The notes beneath the pieces were generated by a model. It saw only the letters and a program-made list of their open reading frames with translations. It made no database searches and had not been told where the DNA came from. Shown here piece by piece: positions 33,996-42,926 of a stretch of 64,000 nucleotides of DNA (position 1 is its first letter; the number at the start of each line of letters is the position of its first letter). The translations under genes and the position numbers were made by a program. This DNA comes from Gemmatimonadota bacterium (GTDB lineage Bacteria; Latescibacterota; UBA2968; UBA8231). The stretch is from positions 92,941 through 156,940 of the forward strand of contig JABJJN010000103.1 of NCBI GenBank assembly GCA_018660835.1. Direction: 5' to 3'.

Positions 33996-35414
33996 ATGGT
34001 CGACAAAACACAGCTCGTCGTCATCGGTGGTGGTCCCGGCGGTTACGTCGCCGCCTTTCGCGCCGCCGATCTCGGTCTCGATGTCACCCTCGTCGATCTC
34101 GATGAGAATCCTGGGGGGGTCTGTCTCTACCGAGGCTGCATTCCCTCGAAGGCGCTACTGCATGTAGCCAAGCTTCTCAACGAGACGAAGGAAGCCGCCG
34201 CGTGGGGTGTGGATTTTGGCGAGCCGGAGATTGACCTCGATAAGTTGCGTGCCTTCAAGAACAGTGTCGTCGCCAAGATGACTGGCGGTCTTGGGCAATT
34301 GTCCAAGGCGCGAAAAGTCACCTACATCCGCGGTCGAGCCCGTTTCACCGGACCTGCCGCCGTGTCGATCGAACTTCACGAGGGTGGCACCCAGGAACTG
34401 GCCTTTGATCATGCCATCGTGGCGACGGGGTCGCGCCCGATTATGCTGCCCGCCTTCGACATCGGTTCGGATCGAATCATGGATTCCACGGGTGCCCTCG
34501 AATTGGCCGATATCCCCCAGCGCATGCTCGTCGTCGGTGGCGGCATCATCGGCCTCGAACTCGGTCAGGTCTATGCAGCATTGGGCACCCAGGTCTCCGT
34601 CGTCGAGATGACGGATGGCTTGATTCCACCCGGTGATCGCGATCTGGTACGGATTCTGCAGAAGCGACTTCAGAGCCAATTCGAACAGATCCGCCTGGAG
34701 ACCAAGGTGGTCGGTGTCGCCGAGGAGGGCGACCGCCTCAAAGTGACGATGGTACCCGCCAGTGGTGGCGACGAGATCGTCGAGCACTATGACCGCGTCC
34801 TGCTCTCTATCGGCCGTCGCCCAAATTCGGAAGATCTCGGCCTCGAGAACACAAAAGTGCAGATCGATGAACGCGGCTTCTTGCAAGCCGATGTCCAGCG
34901 ACGCACGGCGGAACCAACGATCTTCGCCATTGGCGATGTCATCGGCTCGGCTTTGGCCCACACGGCCTCGCACGAGGGTATCGTCGCCAGCGAAGTGATC
35001 AGTGGCAAGCGCGCCGCCTTCGAGCCAAATGCCATCCCATCGGTTGTATATACAGACCCCGAATTGGCCTGGTGTGGTCTCACCGAAGCCGAAGCCAAAG
35101 AGCAAGGTCTCAAGGTGCAGATCGCGAAATTCCCCTGGGGAGCATCAGGACGGGCCACCACACTTGACCGCAATGATGGCGTTACAAAGCTCGTCGTCGA
35201 TCCGGAGACCGAGCGTATTCTGGGGGTCGGCATCGCTGGCCCCGGTGCCGGTGAGTTGATTGCCGAGGGCGTTCTTGCTGTCGAGATGGCCGCCCTCGTG
35301 AGTGATGTGGCCATGTCCATTCACCCCCATCCGACCCTCTCGGAGACGGTAATGGAGGCGGCTGAAGCCTATCACGGTCTCAGCCCGCACATCAACGCAC
35401 CGAAGCGGAAATAG
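33996..35414 (+). CDS. lpdA: Dihydrolipoyl dehydrogenase (PDH E3)
   Basis: A 472-residue FAD disulfide oxidoreductase that reoxidises lipoamide with NAD+. FAD-binding G-G-G-P-G-G is at residues 11-16, the redox pair Cys-Leu-Tyr-Arg-Gly-Cys at about 44-49, an NAD-binding G-G-G-I-I-G-L-E at about 184, the A-I-G-D-V FAD motif at about 310, and the catalytic H-P-H-P-T-L-S-E near the C-terminus (about 444-451). The L-Y-R within the redox motif, instead of the common L-N-V, is a subfamily trait. It ends the PDH operon; a hairpin with T-run starts at its last codons. Confidence 0.96.
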   Translation: MVDKTQLVVIGGGPGGYVAAFRAADLGLDVTLVDLDENPGGVCLYRGCIPSKALLHVAKLLNETKEAAAWGVDFGEPEIDLDKLRAFKNSVVAKMTGGLGQLSKARKVTYIRGRARFTGPAAVSIELHEGGTQELAFDHAIVATGSRPIMLPAFDIGSDRIMDSTGALELADIPQRMLVVGGGIIGLELGQVYAALGTQVSVVEMTDGLIPPGDRDLVRILQKRLQSQFEQIRLETKVVGVAEEGDRLKVTMVPASGGDEIVEHYDRVLLSIGRRPNSEDLGLENTKVQIDERGFLQADVQRRTAEPTIFAIGDVIGSALAHTASHEGIVASEVISGKRAAFEPNAIPSVVYTDPELAWCGLTEAEAKEQGLKVQIAKFPWGASGRATTLDRNDGVTKLVVDPETERILGVGIAGPGAGELIAEGVLAVEMAALVSDVAMSIHPHPTLSETVMEAAEAYHGLSPHINAPKRK

Positions 35415-35442
35415 CGGCAGCAGGCACTTCTTTCCGCTTTTT
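35403..35442 (+). terminator. Rho-independent terminator of the PDH operon
   Basis: A 9-bp perfect stem (AAGCGGAAA with TTTCCGCTT), a 19-nt loop, and TTT after the stem. It begins within the last codons of lpdA. This closes the aceE-aceF-lpdA transcript. Confidence 0.65.
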
Positions 35443-35555
35443 CTCGCCACCCGGCGGGATGTTGCATCCAGCCGCCATGCTCTTGTTTCTTCACCTATGA
35501 CACAACTTATTGTTTTTATGAACCTTACGTGAAGCTTCGCATTCTCTCTGCGCTG

Positions 35556-35571
35556 CGGTACGCCCTTTGCA
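35556..35571 (+). promoter_or_regulatory. Sigma-54 promoter before small gene and lytic transglycosylase
   Basis: CGGTACGCCCTTTGCA matches the -24/-12 consensus TGGCACG-N4-TTGCA at nearly all informative positions: GG 35557-35558, ACG next, TT and GC (35569-35570) at N10 spacing. It lies 68 bp before the ATG of the 76-residue gene and after the PDH terminator. A sigma-54 activator gene (45095) is encoded in the same window. Confidence 0.6.
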
Positions 35572-35638
35572 ATAGGGGGGTTGGACTTGAATTGCCACAA
35601 CCGGATGTGGCTCCACCCTTTCCGTGGCCGCCAGTTAA

Positions 35639-35869
35639 ATGCAGCTGAATCCCGCACATCATCTAGATCACCGTTTACAGGAAATCGATCATCAGATCAA
35701 CAGTGCCTTGCGTGACATCCGGCGCAATATGCAGGAATTAGAGAAGGCGTCGACGGACAGTCGCCCCCATGCGACGACGGGCAGTCGCCCGAATGCGTCA
35801 GCACCGAAGAAGGACTTCTCCGCCGTGCTTCAGCAAACCCTCGAGTCGGAGTCTGACTCAGCCGTATGA
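35639..35869 (+). CDS. Small hydrophilic protein, function unknown
   Basis: A 76-residue polar protein. Residues 5-40 look helical and coiled-coil-like (L-D-H-R-L-Q-E-I-D-H-Q-I-N), then come a Ser/Thr/Pro-rich linker with an imperfect S-R-P-H-A / S-R-P-N-A repeat and a C-terminal K-K-D-F-S-A-V-L-Q-Q-T-L motif. It is the first gene after a sigma-54-type promoter and is followed by a large hairpin, so it may be transcribed mostly alone. The tail resembles the helical ends of small flagellar or secretion proteins only superficially. No ribosome-binding site is clear. Confidence 0.45.
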   Translation: MQLNPAHHLDHRLQEIDHQINSALRDIRRNMQELEKASTDSRPHATTGSRPNASAPKKDFSAVLQQTLESESDSAV

Positions 35870-35882
35870 ACTTCGCTCTGCT

Positions 35883-35918
35883 CGATCCCGGACGCTCTGT
35901 GATGGCCGTCCGGGATCG
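35883..35918 (+). terminator. 12-bp hairpin in gap before lytic transglycosylase
   Basis: CGATCCCGGACG (35883-35894) and its exact complement (35907-35918) form a 12-bp stem with a 12-nt loop, starting 14 nt after the small gene's stop. There is no T-run. The remaining gap to 36061 shows nothing else I can support. Confidence 0.55.
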
Positions 35919-36061
35919 GCATAGCGAAATCTGTGGCTGCTGTACGACCCTGTCAGTATCTTTGCCCAACCTTCGCACCAACATGAATACCATCCCCGGT
36001 ATCGTGATCCTGCGTCCTACCTCCCCAGCACTCAACGTCCCTTTGCTGCTCGGCTAACTAC

Positions 36062-38206
36062 TTGCGACGTCAGGCCCGTTTCGCTCTCGCCACGACCGCT
36101 GTGTGTGCTGTGGTTCTGCTACCCTTCATTGTGCGGATCGCTCTACATGAGCCGCGCAGCCGCCCGCGCCCGCCGCGGGCCGTAACGGATGTGGTGGAAC
36201 TGATGCGTCGACAACAGTTTCGTCAGGCCTACACACAGCTGCGTGAAGCGAAGCCTGATTCGCTCAACCCCTGGCGCCTGCCATTGCGACTGGCCATCTG
36301 CGAACGGGCGATGGGCCAACACGGCGTGGCCGCTGGCCGCCTCGCCTCGATCCAGTCACTGCCAGCTGCCCTGCAGCAATATCGTGAACTGTGGTTGACC
36401 CGCAGTCGTGAGCAACTCGGGGATACAACCGCCGCCATTGTCGGCTACCGAGCCCTGCTCGCAGAAGGCCATCGCGCCGTCGCCGATTCGGCCCGTCACT
36501 ATCTGGCGCGTCTCTATACGGCGAACAAACAACACGGCGAGGCGCTGGAGTTGTTCCGCCAGCAGCTGCGTACGTCCCCCGCCTACAAGGGTGACCTGCT
36601 CTACCGGATCTCTCTGTCGCAAGCGGCACTCGGTGACGAAGCCGGTTCCCGCAAGACACAGTTGAAGTTGATGTCCGATCATCCGTCGCATCGCCTTGCC
36701 CTGGACGTGGCGTCGCGCATCAAAGTGCTCACCCCCGGCGAGCAATACGTGCGTGCCGTCGTGCGTTACAACCACGGTGACGACCGACGTACCATCGATG
36801 GACTGCGTCGCCTGCTACGCCGCAGCGATGTGTCACCCCAGCTGGCCTCTGATGCGCAGTATCTGCTCGGCCGTTCGTATAGCCGCTCTGGGCAAGGCAG
36901 TCGCGCCCGGCGGACCTTTGAACGTCTGCACGAAGAGCGCGCCCGCCCCTCCGCCCTGTATCGCCTCGCTGGACTCCAGGTCAAGGGTGATGCCGATCTG
37001 GATGCAGTGGAGACGTATCGCCAGTTCGTACGACTTTACCCCCACCACTCGCTTGCCGATGACGCCTTGTGGCAGGCAGCGAAGGCTGCCGAACGACATG
37101 ACGAGTTTGCACTCGCCGGTGAGGTGTATAAACAGCTGCACCGCAGCTACCCGGGAAGTGATTTTGGCGAAGATGCCCGCTGGAGTGTTGCCTTCACGCA
37201 TTACTGTCAGGGTGAGGATGAGCGCGCGCTGACACTGTTTGTGGATGGCGCCCGCAACTCACGGCAGCCTCATATCGTCGATCAGAGTTGGTATTGGGCT
37301 GGCAAGACGGCGCGTCGTCTTGGCCAGACTCAGGTCGCGAGGAAACACTTCGCACGTGCTGCCGCCGGCTTCCCACGATCCTACTACTCCTCGAGGGCGG
37401 TCAGTCTTGGTTATGGCAGCGATGAACTGCCACAAGCCCCGTCCGTTTTACGCGCCGCAATGTCCGTCCCTGAACGGGCTGAGCATCTTCGCGGCGCCCA
37501 GCACATACAGCGAGCCTATGCACTCATCGACTTGGGCCTGGCGCAGGGTGCTGAGCGCGAGTTGCGCCATGCGGAGCGGTTGCATCGGCGCGACACACAG
37601 GCACTGCGGCTGATTCACGAGGGCTATGAGGAACTACGCCTGCACGATCGGGCCCTGCGTCTGGCGACACAGTTGGTTTCCTCAAATGATCCCACGCAGA
37701 TGGTGCGCCTCTATCCAAGCTACTACTGGGATCAAATTGCTGAGGCTGCGCACGAAGCACAGGTCGATCCTTATCTGATCCTATCGGTGATCCGGCAGGA
37801 GAGTTTCTTCAACTCGGATGCTGTATCGCGTGTAGGCGCCGTCGGTCTGATGCAGATCATGCCACAGACGGGCCGCAAACTCGCCCGCAGTCTTGGCGTG
37901 CGCCCCTTCGAGCGTCAATTGCTCTTCGATCCCGATGTATCGATTCGCCTCGGCACCAGATTTCTTGGCGACCAGGTACGTTCCTTTGAGCGCGGACCGG
38001 CGCAGAATCTGGGCACGGCCCTTGGTTTGGCCGCCTACAATGCCGGGCCACGCGTGACGCGCAGCTGGCTTGAGCGCTTCCCCTATGAAGACACGGATGC
38101 CTTCGTCGAACGGATTCCCTACAAGGAAACCCGTTTGTATGTGAAGAAGGTGTTGAAGAATTACGCGATCTATCGCACGCTGAACGGTAGTACCCGTACA
38201 CTGTAG
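36062..38206 (+). CDS. Lytic murein transglycosylase (Slt type) with TPR-like N-terminus
   Basis: A 714-residue periplasmic enzyme. An N-terminal hydrophobic segment (V-C-A-V-V-L-L-P-F-I-V) anchors or exports it. About residues 60-520 are helical TPR-like repeats, as in the Slt superhelix. The last ~150 residues are the SLT domain: catalytic Glu in S-V-I-R-Q-E-S-F-F-N (about residue 581), then V-G-L-M-Q-I-M-P-Q-T and A-A-Y-N-A-G-P. It cleaves peptidoglycan to anhydro-muropeptides. The start is a TTG without an obvious ribosome-binding site, so the exact N-terminus is uncertain. It may be transcribed from the sigma-54-type promoter at 35556 if the hairpin at 35883 is read through. Confidence 0.88.
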   Translation: MRRQARFALATTAVCAVVLLPFIVRIALHEPRSRPRPPRAVTDVVELMRRQQFRQAYTQLREAKPDSLNPWRLPLRLAICERAMGQHGVAAGRLASIQSLPAALQQYRELWLTRSREQLGDTTAAIVGYRALLAEGHRAVADSARHYLARLYTANKQHGEALELFRQQLRTSPAYKGDLLYRISLSQAALGDEAGSRKTQLKLMSDHPSHRLALDVASRIKVLTPGEQYVRAVVRYNHGDDRRTIDGLRRLLRRSDVSPQLASDAQYLLGRSYSRSGQGSRARRTFERLHEERARPSALYRLAGLQVKGDADLDAVETYRQFVRLYPHHSLADDALWQAAKAAERHDEFALAGEVYKQLHRSYPGSDFGEDARWSVAFTHYCQGEDERALTLFVDGARNSRQPHIVDQSWYWAGKTARRLGQTQVARKHFARAAAGFPRSYYSSRAVSLGYGSDELPQAPSVLRAAMSVPERAEHLRGAQHIQRAYALIDLGLAQGAERELRHAERLHRRDTQALRLIHEGYEELRLHDRALRLATQLVSSNDPTQMVRLYPSYYWDQIAEAAHEAQVDPYLILSVIRQESFFNSDAVSRVGAVGLMQIMPQTGRKLARSLGVRPFERQLLFDPDVSIRLGTRFLGDQVRSFERGPAQNLGTALGLAAYNAGPRVTRSWLERFPYEDTDAFVERIPYKETRLYVKKVLKNYAIYRTLNGSTRTL

Positions 38207-38290
38207 CGACTTGTGGGAAATCCGCAGGGTCTTATCGTTTCCCTACCGCGACTCACCACCTCAACGACACGATCTGATTCGGCGACCTAA

Positions 38291-38521
38291 ATGACACTGG
38301 AAACACCGCCACCACCCGAGCCTGAAAACAAGGGTCGCCGCCTCGAGGATATCTTCATCCTCGTGTGTGTGCTGGCCCTCTGGCCTGTCGTTCTGGGACT
38401 CGACCATATCCTGTATGAGGTCGCCCTCTATGGTGCCCTTATCGGTCTCGTTGTCATTTTCGTTCGTCGTGTGCGGCGTTTTCACGCTGCACGTCGCGAA
38501 GTCGAAGATCAGTTGAACTAG
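38291..38521 (+). CDS. Small two-helix membrane protein, function unknown
   Basis: A 76-residue protein with a Pro/Glu-rich N-terminus, two hydrophobic segments (about residues 20-37 and 42-58) and a basic C-terminal tail (R-R-V-R-R-F-H-A-A-R-R). The composition is that of a genuine inner-membrane protein. It lies 84 bp after the transglycosylase and ends 3 bp before the convergent DUF368 gene. I do not recognise its family. Confidence 0.55.
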   Translation: MTLETPPPPEPENKGRRLEDIFILVCVLALWPVVLGLDHILYEVALYGALIGLVVIFVRRVRRFHAARREVEDQLN

Positions 38522-38524
38522 CCG

Positions 38525-39454
38525 TCAGTTCTCAGTACGAAGAGCGACGCGTTCAATGAGCAGAACGACGCCGAAAGCGATCACCACCAAACCGATCGTC
38601 AGCCACGTTCCACCGACGTAACTCTCCGGCAAAATGCAGACATAGTGATCCAGGTCGCCTTCAATAGGCCGACGAAAGGGCCAGACCTTGCGCAGTGAGC
38701 CCGCCATCAATCCCGTGAGAAAAGCCATCGTCGCTGTATGATGTGTGGCAAGCAAACGCTTGAGCACACGTGAAAAGCCGAGAATACCGGTGACGAAGCC
38801 GATGCCGAAGAAGAGGATCACCGAGAGCTCACGTTCGTGAATTGCCGTGAGTACCTGCGTGTATTTGCCCATCACTACGAGCAAAAAGGACCCCGAGATT
38901 CCAGGTAGAATCATGGCGATACTGGCGACGATTCCCGCACCGATGAATTTGTAGAATTCACTCCCCGTCTCGACGGGAACCAGCACCGTGATGGCGTAGC
39001 CGACGGCGGCGCCGATGGCGGCCAACACGACACAGGACGTGGACCAGCCATCGATCTGTCGGGCAACGACGACGAGGCTCGCAAGAATCAGTCCCGTCAG
39101 CGCCCCCCACACGGGTTCAGGATGATGCGCCAGCAAATAAGTGATGCCCTTGGCCAGAGACAGTACTGCCGTAAAAATCCCTGCCAGCAGGGGCACCAGG
39201 AAGGACGCATTGAACTGCTGCAGAACCGCAGCCACCCGGCCTCTGGCGAGATCACCGACGATGCGCGGATGAACACCGGCAATCGTGGCGACCAATTCAT
39301 CATAGATCCCGGTGATCAAGGCCATCGTGCCGCCTGAGACACCAGGAATGACATCCGCTGTACCCATGCAGATCCCACGCAGAAAGAGCCCCGGTCCTCG
39401 GTGGCGGGCGAGACGCCATTGGGTGGCGATGGAGTGTTGCGGTTCCTGCGTCAT
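38525..39454 (-). CDS. DUF368 family, undecaprenyl-phosphate translocase (PopT-like)
   Basis: A 309-residue polytopic membrane protein with DUF368 landmarks: G-T-A-D-V-I-P-G-V-S-G-G-T at about residue 31 and a second I-L-P-G-I-S-G-S-F at about 185, giving the twofold P-G-x-S-G pattern. DUF368 (PopT) proteins are known to flip undecaprenyl phosphate back across the membrane for reuse in envelope synthesis. It is the last gene of the minus-strand run and begins 6 bp after mutY. No truncation is seen. Confidence 0.88.
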   Translation of the reverse strand: MTQEPQHSIATQWRLARHRGPGLFLRGICMGTADVIPGVSGGTMALITGIYDELVATIAGVHPRIVGDLARGRVAAVLQQFNASFLVPLLAGIFTAVLSLAKGITYLLAHHPEPVWGALTGLILASLVVVARQIDGWSTSCVVLAAIGAAVGYAITVLVPVETGSEFYKFIGAGIVASIAMILPGISGSFLLVVMGKYTQVLTAIHERELSVILFFGIGFVTGILGFSRVLKRLLATHHTATMAFLTGLMAGSLRKVWPFRRPIEGDLDHYVCILPESYVGGTWLTIGLVVIAFGVVLLIERVALRTEN

Positions 39455-39460
39455 CGAGGC

Positions 39461-40597
39461 TTAAGCTCCTGTATCGGGCGTGAGTTGATGGCCTTCTGCG
39501 GCCAGGCGTTCCAAGATACGGCGATCTGCCCGTGGCATGGCATATTCATCGAGCTGCTTCACGGTCACCCATTTCCACGCGTCGACACCGATACTCTGCG
39601 GTTCGCCGTCACGCCAATACGCCTGCAGAGCATGCAGCGTGATCGACAGGTGGGTGTATTCGTGATCGACACTTGCCAGGCAGGTCCCTACGTCGATATC
39701 GATGGCCAGTTCCTCACGAATCTCTCGCTGCAAGCAAGCAGCCAACGTCTCCCCCGCCTCGATCTTGCCACCGGGAAATTCCCACAATCCGGCAAGCATG
39801 CCTCCGGGTGGACGTCGAGCCAGCAACAGTCGTTGCCCCTTCCAGATGATGCCAGCCGTCACTTCCACATGGGGCCGAGTACGCCGCGGTGGTTTGAGGG
39901 GCAAACTCGTGGGGTCTTCCAACTCGGCCTGCGCCCGACACCACCTTCGAACCGGGCAATCCGGGCAATCTGGTTTGGTCGGTGTGCAGACTCTGGCGCC
40001 CAGTTCCATCAGCGCCTGATTCACGTCACCTGCTCCGGTGCTTGGCATCAGCAGGTCGCCCGCCGCAATCAGCTCCTGTCGCGTCGCGGCACGACGAGGA
40101 TCCCCTTCGACCCTGAGCATCCGGCACAACACGCGTTGCACGTTGCCATCCAGTACTGGATGCGGTCGGTCATAGGCGATCGACGCCACAGCCGCCGCTG
40201 TGTACGGCCCGATACCTGGCAGGTCTAACAGCTCAGCGTATGTATCAGGTACCACACCACCGCGTGCGACCACGTCCTTGGCCGCCTGATGGAGATTTCG
40301 CGCACGAGAGTAGTAGCCGAGTCCCTCCCACAACTTGAGTACTTCGTCCGGGGTCGCTGTCGCCAGATCTTCGACGGTCGGGAAACGCGCAACGAAGCGC
40401 TCGTAGTAGTCAACGGTGGTGTCGACACGGGTCTGCTGCAGCATGATTTCGGAGACCCAGATCCGATAGGGATCTGCTGTGCGCCGCCAGGGAAGATCGC
40501 GTCGGGATACCCTGTACCACTGCAGGAGACGCTGTTGCAGTCGGCGGGCTCGGCGCCGATCGACGCGCCAGTCGGAGCCGGTAGTCTTCCCCTTCAC
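39461..40597 (-). CDS. mutY: A/G-specific adenine glycosylase with intact Nudix domain
   Basis: A 378-residue repair enzyme that removes adenine mispaired with 8-oxoguanine. The N-terminal domain shows the catalytic Glu in S-E-I-M-L-Q-Q-T-R, the helix-hairpin-helix L-P-G-I-G-P-Y-T-A, the catalytic Asp in V-L-D-G-N-V and the 4Fe-4S cluster C-x6-C-x2-C-x5-C. The C-terminal domain carries what looks like a complete Nudix box (G-x5-E-x7-R-E-x-x-E-E, nt about 39705-39775). In most MutY proteins this domain recognises 8-oxoG and the box is degenerate. The GTG start overlaps the stop of the upstream P1 peptidase (GTGA), implying translational coupling. Confidence 0.92.
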   Translation of the reverse strand: MKGKTTGSDWRVDRRRARRLQQRLLQWYRVSRRDLPWRRTADPYRIWVSEIMLQQTRVDTTVDYYERFVARFPTVEDLATATPDEVLKLWEGLGYYSRARNLHQAAKDVVARGGVVPDTYAELLDLPGIGPYTAAAVASIAYDRPHPVLDGNVQRVLCRMLRVEGDPRRAATRQELIAAGDLLMPSTGAGDVNQALMELGARVCTPTKPDCPDCPVRRWCRAQAELEDPTSLPLKPPRRTRPHVEVTAGIIWKGQRLLLARRPPGGMLAGLWEFPGGKIEAGETLAACLQREIREELAIDIDVGTCLASVDHEYTHLSITLHALQAYWRDGEPQSIGVDAWKWVTVKQLDEYAMPRADRRILERLAAEGHQLTPDTGA

Positions 40598-41619
40598 CCG
40601 TTGTAACGTTGCAGCTGACGAATCCGTGAGGGCCAGTCAGCGGTGGGCAGAGAATTGCCCAACACTGGATCCACCGCCGACACGAGCAGCGCATTGAGGG
40701 TAGCCTCCTCCAGTGCCTCGGCGGCCGCTGCAAATAGCTGTGGCAGGTCTGCCTCGGAGACCCCTCCTGCGTCGATTGTCCCCGTCGTGGTGTCTACTTC
40801 GTCGATGGGTGCATTCGTCGACAGCGCCCAGATCGATGCAGCATGCGTCTGTGCATCGAGCAGTCCTACGCGCGCCAACCCAAAGGCACTGCGGCCAGCA
40901 ACGCGTTGAAGTTGCTGTGGCAGTAGAGGTGCATCCGTAATGACGATGGCCACCGCGCTACGCAGGCGTGACGTATCGATCGCTGGTAGCGACAAGCCCA
41001 GGCGATGTCCATCGACGCTCAGATGACTTGCTTCACCGCCATTGACCGCGATGAGTGCGCCGAGCGTCTGTGAGCCGACGCGACGCGATGCCGTGCCCAC
41101 ACCAGCGGCACAGCCGAAACCGAGAAGCGATTGGCCGATCCCGACCTGTCCCTCCAGCACCCTTGTGCGTGTCGCTGCATGGAGTGCTGCGGCGACGAGA
41201 TCATCATCGATCGCAGCGCGCACGGCGGCGGCGGGTTGCCCGATGCCGGCGACGGGAAGTACAGCAGGGGGCCAACCGCGGTCTTCAGACAGACCACCGT
41301 CGATGGCCAACCCCAGTTGAATCATGGCGTCGTACACACGACCGACCGCGGCTGCAGGTGCCAGCACGAGAGGCGTTGAAAGAGCGCCGAAGTCTTCGGC
41401 CAGCCCAAGCCCCGTTGCATCGTCCCCACCGTCGAGAGCCCACCGACCGACATACGTGCGGTGTGGATCACGCACGTCGAAGGGATTCACTGCCGTAAGA
41501 CCCGTGGCGAGGTCAGTGGCCTGCGCGTGCCCGACACTGACACCACTTACGTCCGTGATGGCATTCTCCGGTCCCGGTGGGAACGCGCCGACAGCAAGAT
41601 CAAGCTCTCGCAATCTCAT
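40594..41619 (-). CDS. P1 family (DmpA/S58-like) peptidase, cytoplasmic
   Basis: A 341-residue N-terminal-nucleophile hydrolase of the P1/DmpA family, which includes D-aminopeptidases and beta-aminopeptidases that self-cleave. Family segments are I-T-D-V-S-G-V-S-V-G-H, G-V-G-T-A-S-R-R-V and I-V-I-T-D-A-P-L-L-P-Q-Q-L. The Ser usually serving as nucleophile before the T-D-A-P segment appears as R-S-A-V-A rather than the more common G-S, so maturation may differ. No signal peptide. ATG 41617-41619 overlaps the previous stop (ATGA). It is paralogous to the exported copy just upstream. Confidence 0.83.
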   Translation of the reverse strand: MRLRELDLAVGAFPPGPENAITDVSGVSVGHAQATDLATGLTAVNPFDVRDPHRTYVGRWALDGGDDATGLGLAEDFGALSTPLVLAPAAAVGRVYDAMIQLGLAIDGGLSEDRGWPPAVLPVAGIGQPAAAVRAAIDDDLVAAALHAATRTRVLEGQVGIGQSLLGFGCAAGVGTASRRVGSQTLGALIAVNGGEASHLSVDGHRLGLSLPAIDTSRLRSAVAIVITDAPLLPQQLQRVAGRSAFGLARVGLLDAQTHAASIWALSTNAPIDEVDTTTGTIDAGGVSEADLPQLFAAAAEALEEATLNALLVSAVDPVLGNSLPTADWPSRIRQLQRYNG

Positions 41620-42926
41620 GGCAGTCGTCCGTGATCACGCATGATCTGCACCAGGCGATCCAGGGGCAGAGCGAAGATCGTGTTATCATCTCGCCCGGTC
41701 ATCGTCGTCGCCATGGTCAGCGAGTTCAGAATCGCTTCCTCAGTGGATTCAACAACGCCCTGATAGAGTCCGGAGAGATGACCAAAATGCAAAGCGCGCG
41801 TCGCCCGTCCCTCGTCGACAATGGGTGCCGTCGAAAAGGCGAGCAGCAGATCGCCGCTGCCATGGGTGGCGATCGCCCCCGTGCGGGCTGCACCAAGCGC
41901 TGCGCGTTTGCACAACCGCTGCAGTTGATTTGGCAACAGGGGCGCATCTGTGGCAATCACGACGAGAAGCGAGTTGCCAGGTGGTGGAATCGTTGCAGAA
42001 TCCGGTGCAGGTTCGGGACCGTATCGGGGTGTCAGGTCGGCGATCTGCTCGCCGACGGGGACTCCATCGACTCGCAAGTGCGAGCGTCCTCCGAAATTTG
42101 CCTGCACGAGGACACCCACGTGATAGGCAGTAGACTCGACGTCGACGCGACGAGAAGCGGTGCCGATCCCGGCCTTGAAGCGAAAAGCACGCATCCCTGT
42201 GCCGCCGCCGACGCAGCCTTCGGGAACGACACCCGACGTGGCCGAGGTGATCGCTTGTGCCACCTCTGCCGTCCCAATGTGGCGCCCTCCCGTATCGTGC
42301 AGGGTGTTCGCCCAGGTCTCACCTACAACGGGGGTCGAGATTGGCAGCGTGTCGAGACACGTCGGATCCTGATCGAGCATCCACGCGAGGGCACCATCGT
42401 AGACTGAACCCACCGATCCGGTATCCGTCAATAAGATCGGTGCCGCCAGTTTTCCTGATCGCCGCACGGGCCCCGTGCCAGTGAGTTCGCCATTGCCGTT
42501 GAGGATCCAGTCCGCTGCCCAGACAGGTTGTCGCCAGTTCTCAGCAGAGCGCGGCAGAATCGCCGTGACCCCACTGCGCACGGGCCCCTGACCTACGACA
42601 AGGGGGCCCTCGCCGTGAATACGAGTAGCGTGGCCGACGTGGACACCGGCCACATCGGTCATGGCATTGAATGAACCGGTTGGCAGCTCACCGATGGAGA
42701 TTCCCAACGCTCGCAGCCGCTGCCGCGGCAACTGTTCAGTGCCAGACGCTGCCTGCGGTGACACGGCACTCAGACAGGAGCTCGAAACACTAGACAGAGC
42801 AAGGGTTCCCAGTCCCAACCCGAGAAATCTTCGTCTACTCAGAGTATCGACAGACTCGGTGATCTTCTGCTGAGAGAGATCCGAGGCAGGTCGCTCACAA
42901 TCCGCGCGCCTCGGTGACGAACTCAT
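41616..42926 (-). CDS. P1 family (DmpA/S58-like) peptidase, Tat-exported
   Basis: A 436-residue paralogue of the next gene. It begins with a twin-arginine signal, S-R-R-R-F-L-G-L-G (about residues 30-38), and a hydrophobic stretch ending S-S-C, where the Cys may be a lipid attachment site, so it is probably exported folded. Core motifs are A-M-T-D-V-A-G-V-H-V-G-H, C-V-G-G-G-T-G-M, G-I-G-T-A-S-R-R-V, and P-G-N-S-L-L-V-V-I-A-T-D-A-P-L-L-P, the region holding the autocatalytic Ser. Its ATG overlaps the PhyH stop by 4 nt. A peptide or amide substrate outside the cell is inferred. Confidence 0.85.
   Translation of the reverse strand: MSSSPRRADCERPASDLSQQKITESVDTLSRRRFLGLGLGTLALSSVSSSCLSAVSPQAASGTEQLPRQRLRALGISIGELPTGSFNAMTDVAGVHVGHATRIHGEGPLVVGQGPVRSGVTAILPRSAENWRQPVWAADWILNGNGELTGTGPVRRSGKLAAPILLTDTGSVGSVYDGALAWMLDQDPTCLDTLPISTPVVGETWANTLHDTGGRHIGTAEVAQAITSATSGVVPEGCVGGGTGMRAFRFKAGIGTASRRVDVESTAYHVGVLVQANFGGRSHLRVDGVPVGEQIADLTPRYGPEPAPDSATIPPPGNSLLVVIATDAPLLPNQLQRLCKRAALGAARTGAIATHGSGDLLLAFSTAPIVDEGRATRALHFGHLSGLYQGVVESTEEAILNSLTMATTMTGRDDNTIFALPLDRLVQIMRDHGRLP

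Noticed and set aside
34155..35105. 316-codon minus-strand frame inside lpdA
   Set aside because: Antisense to dihydrolipoyl dehydrogenase; no recognisable domain.
35866..36057. 63-codon plus-strand frame overlapping the small gene's stop
   Set aside because: Its first half is the 12-bp-stem hairpin at 35883-35918; no ribosome-binding site or domain.
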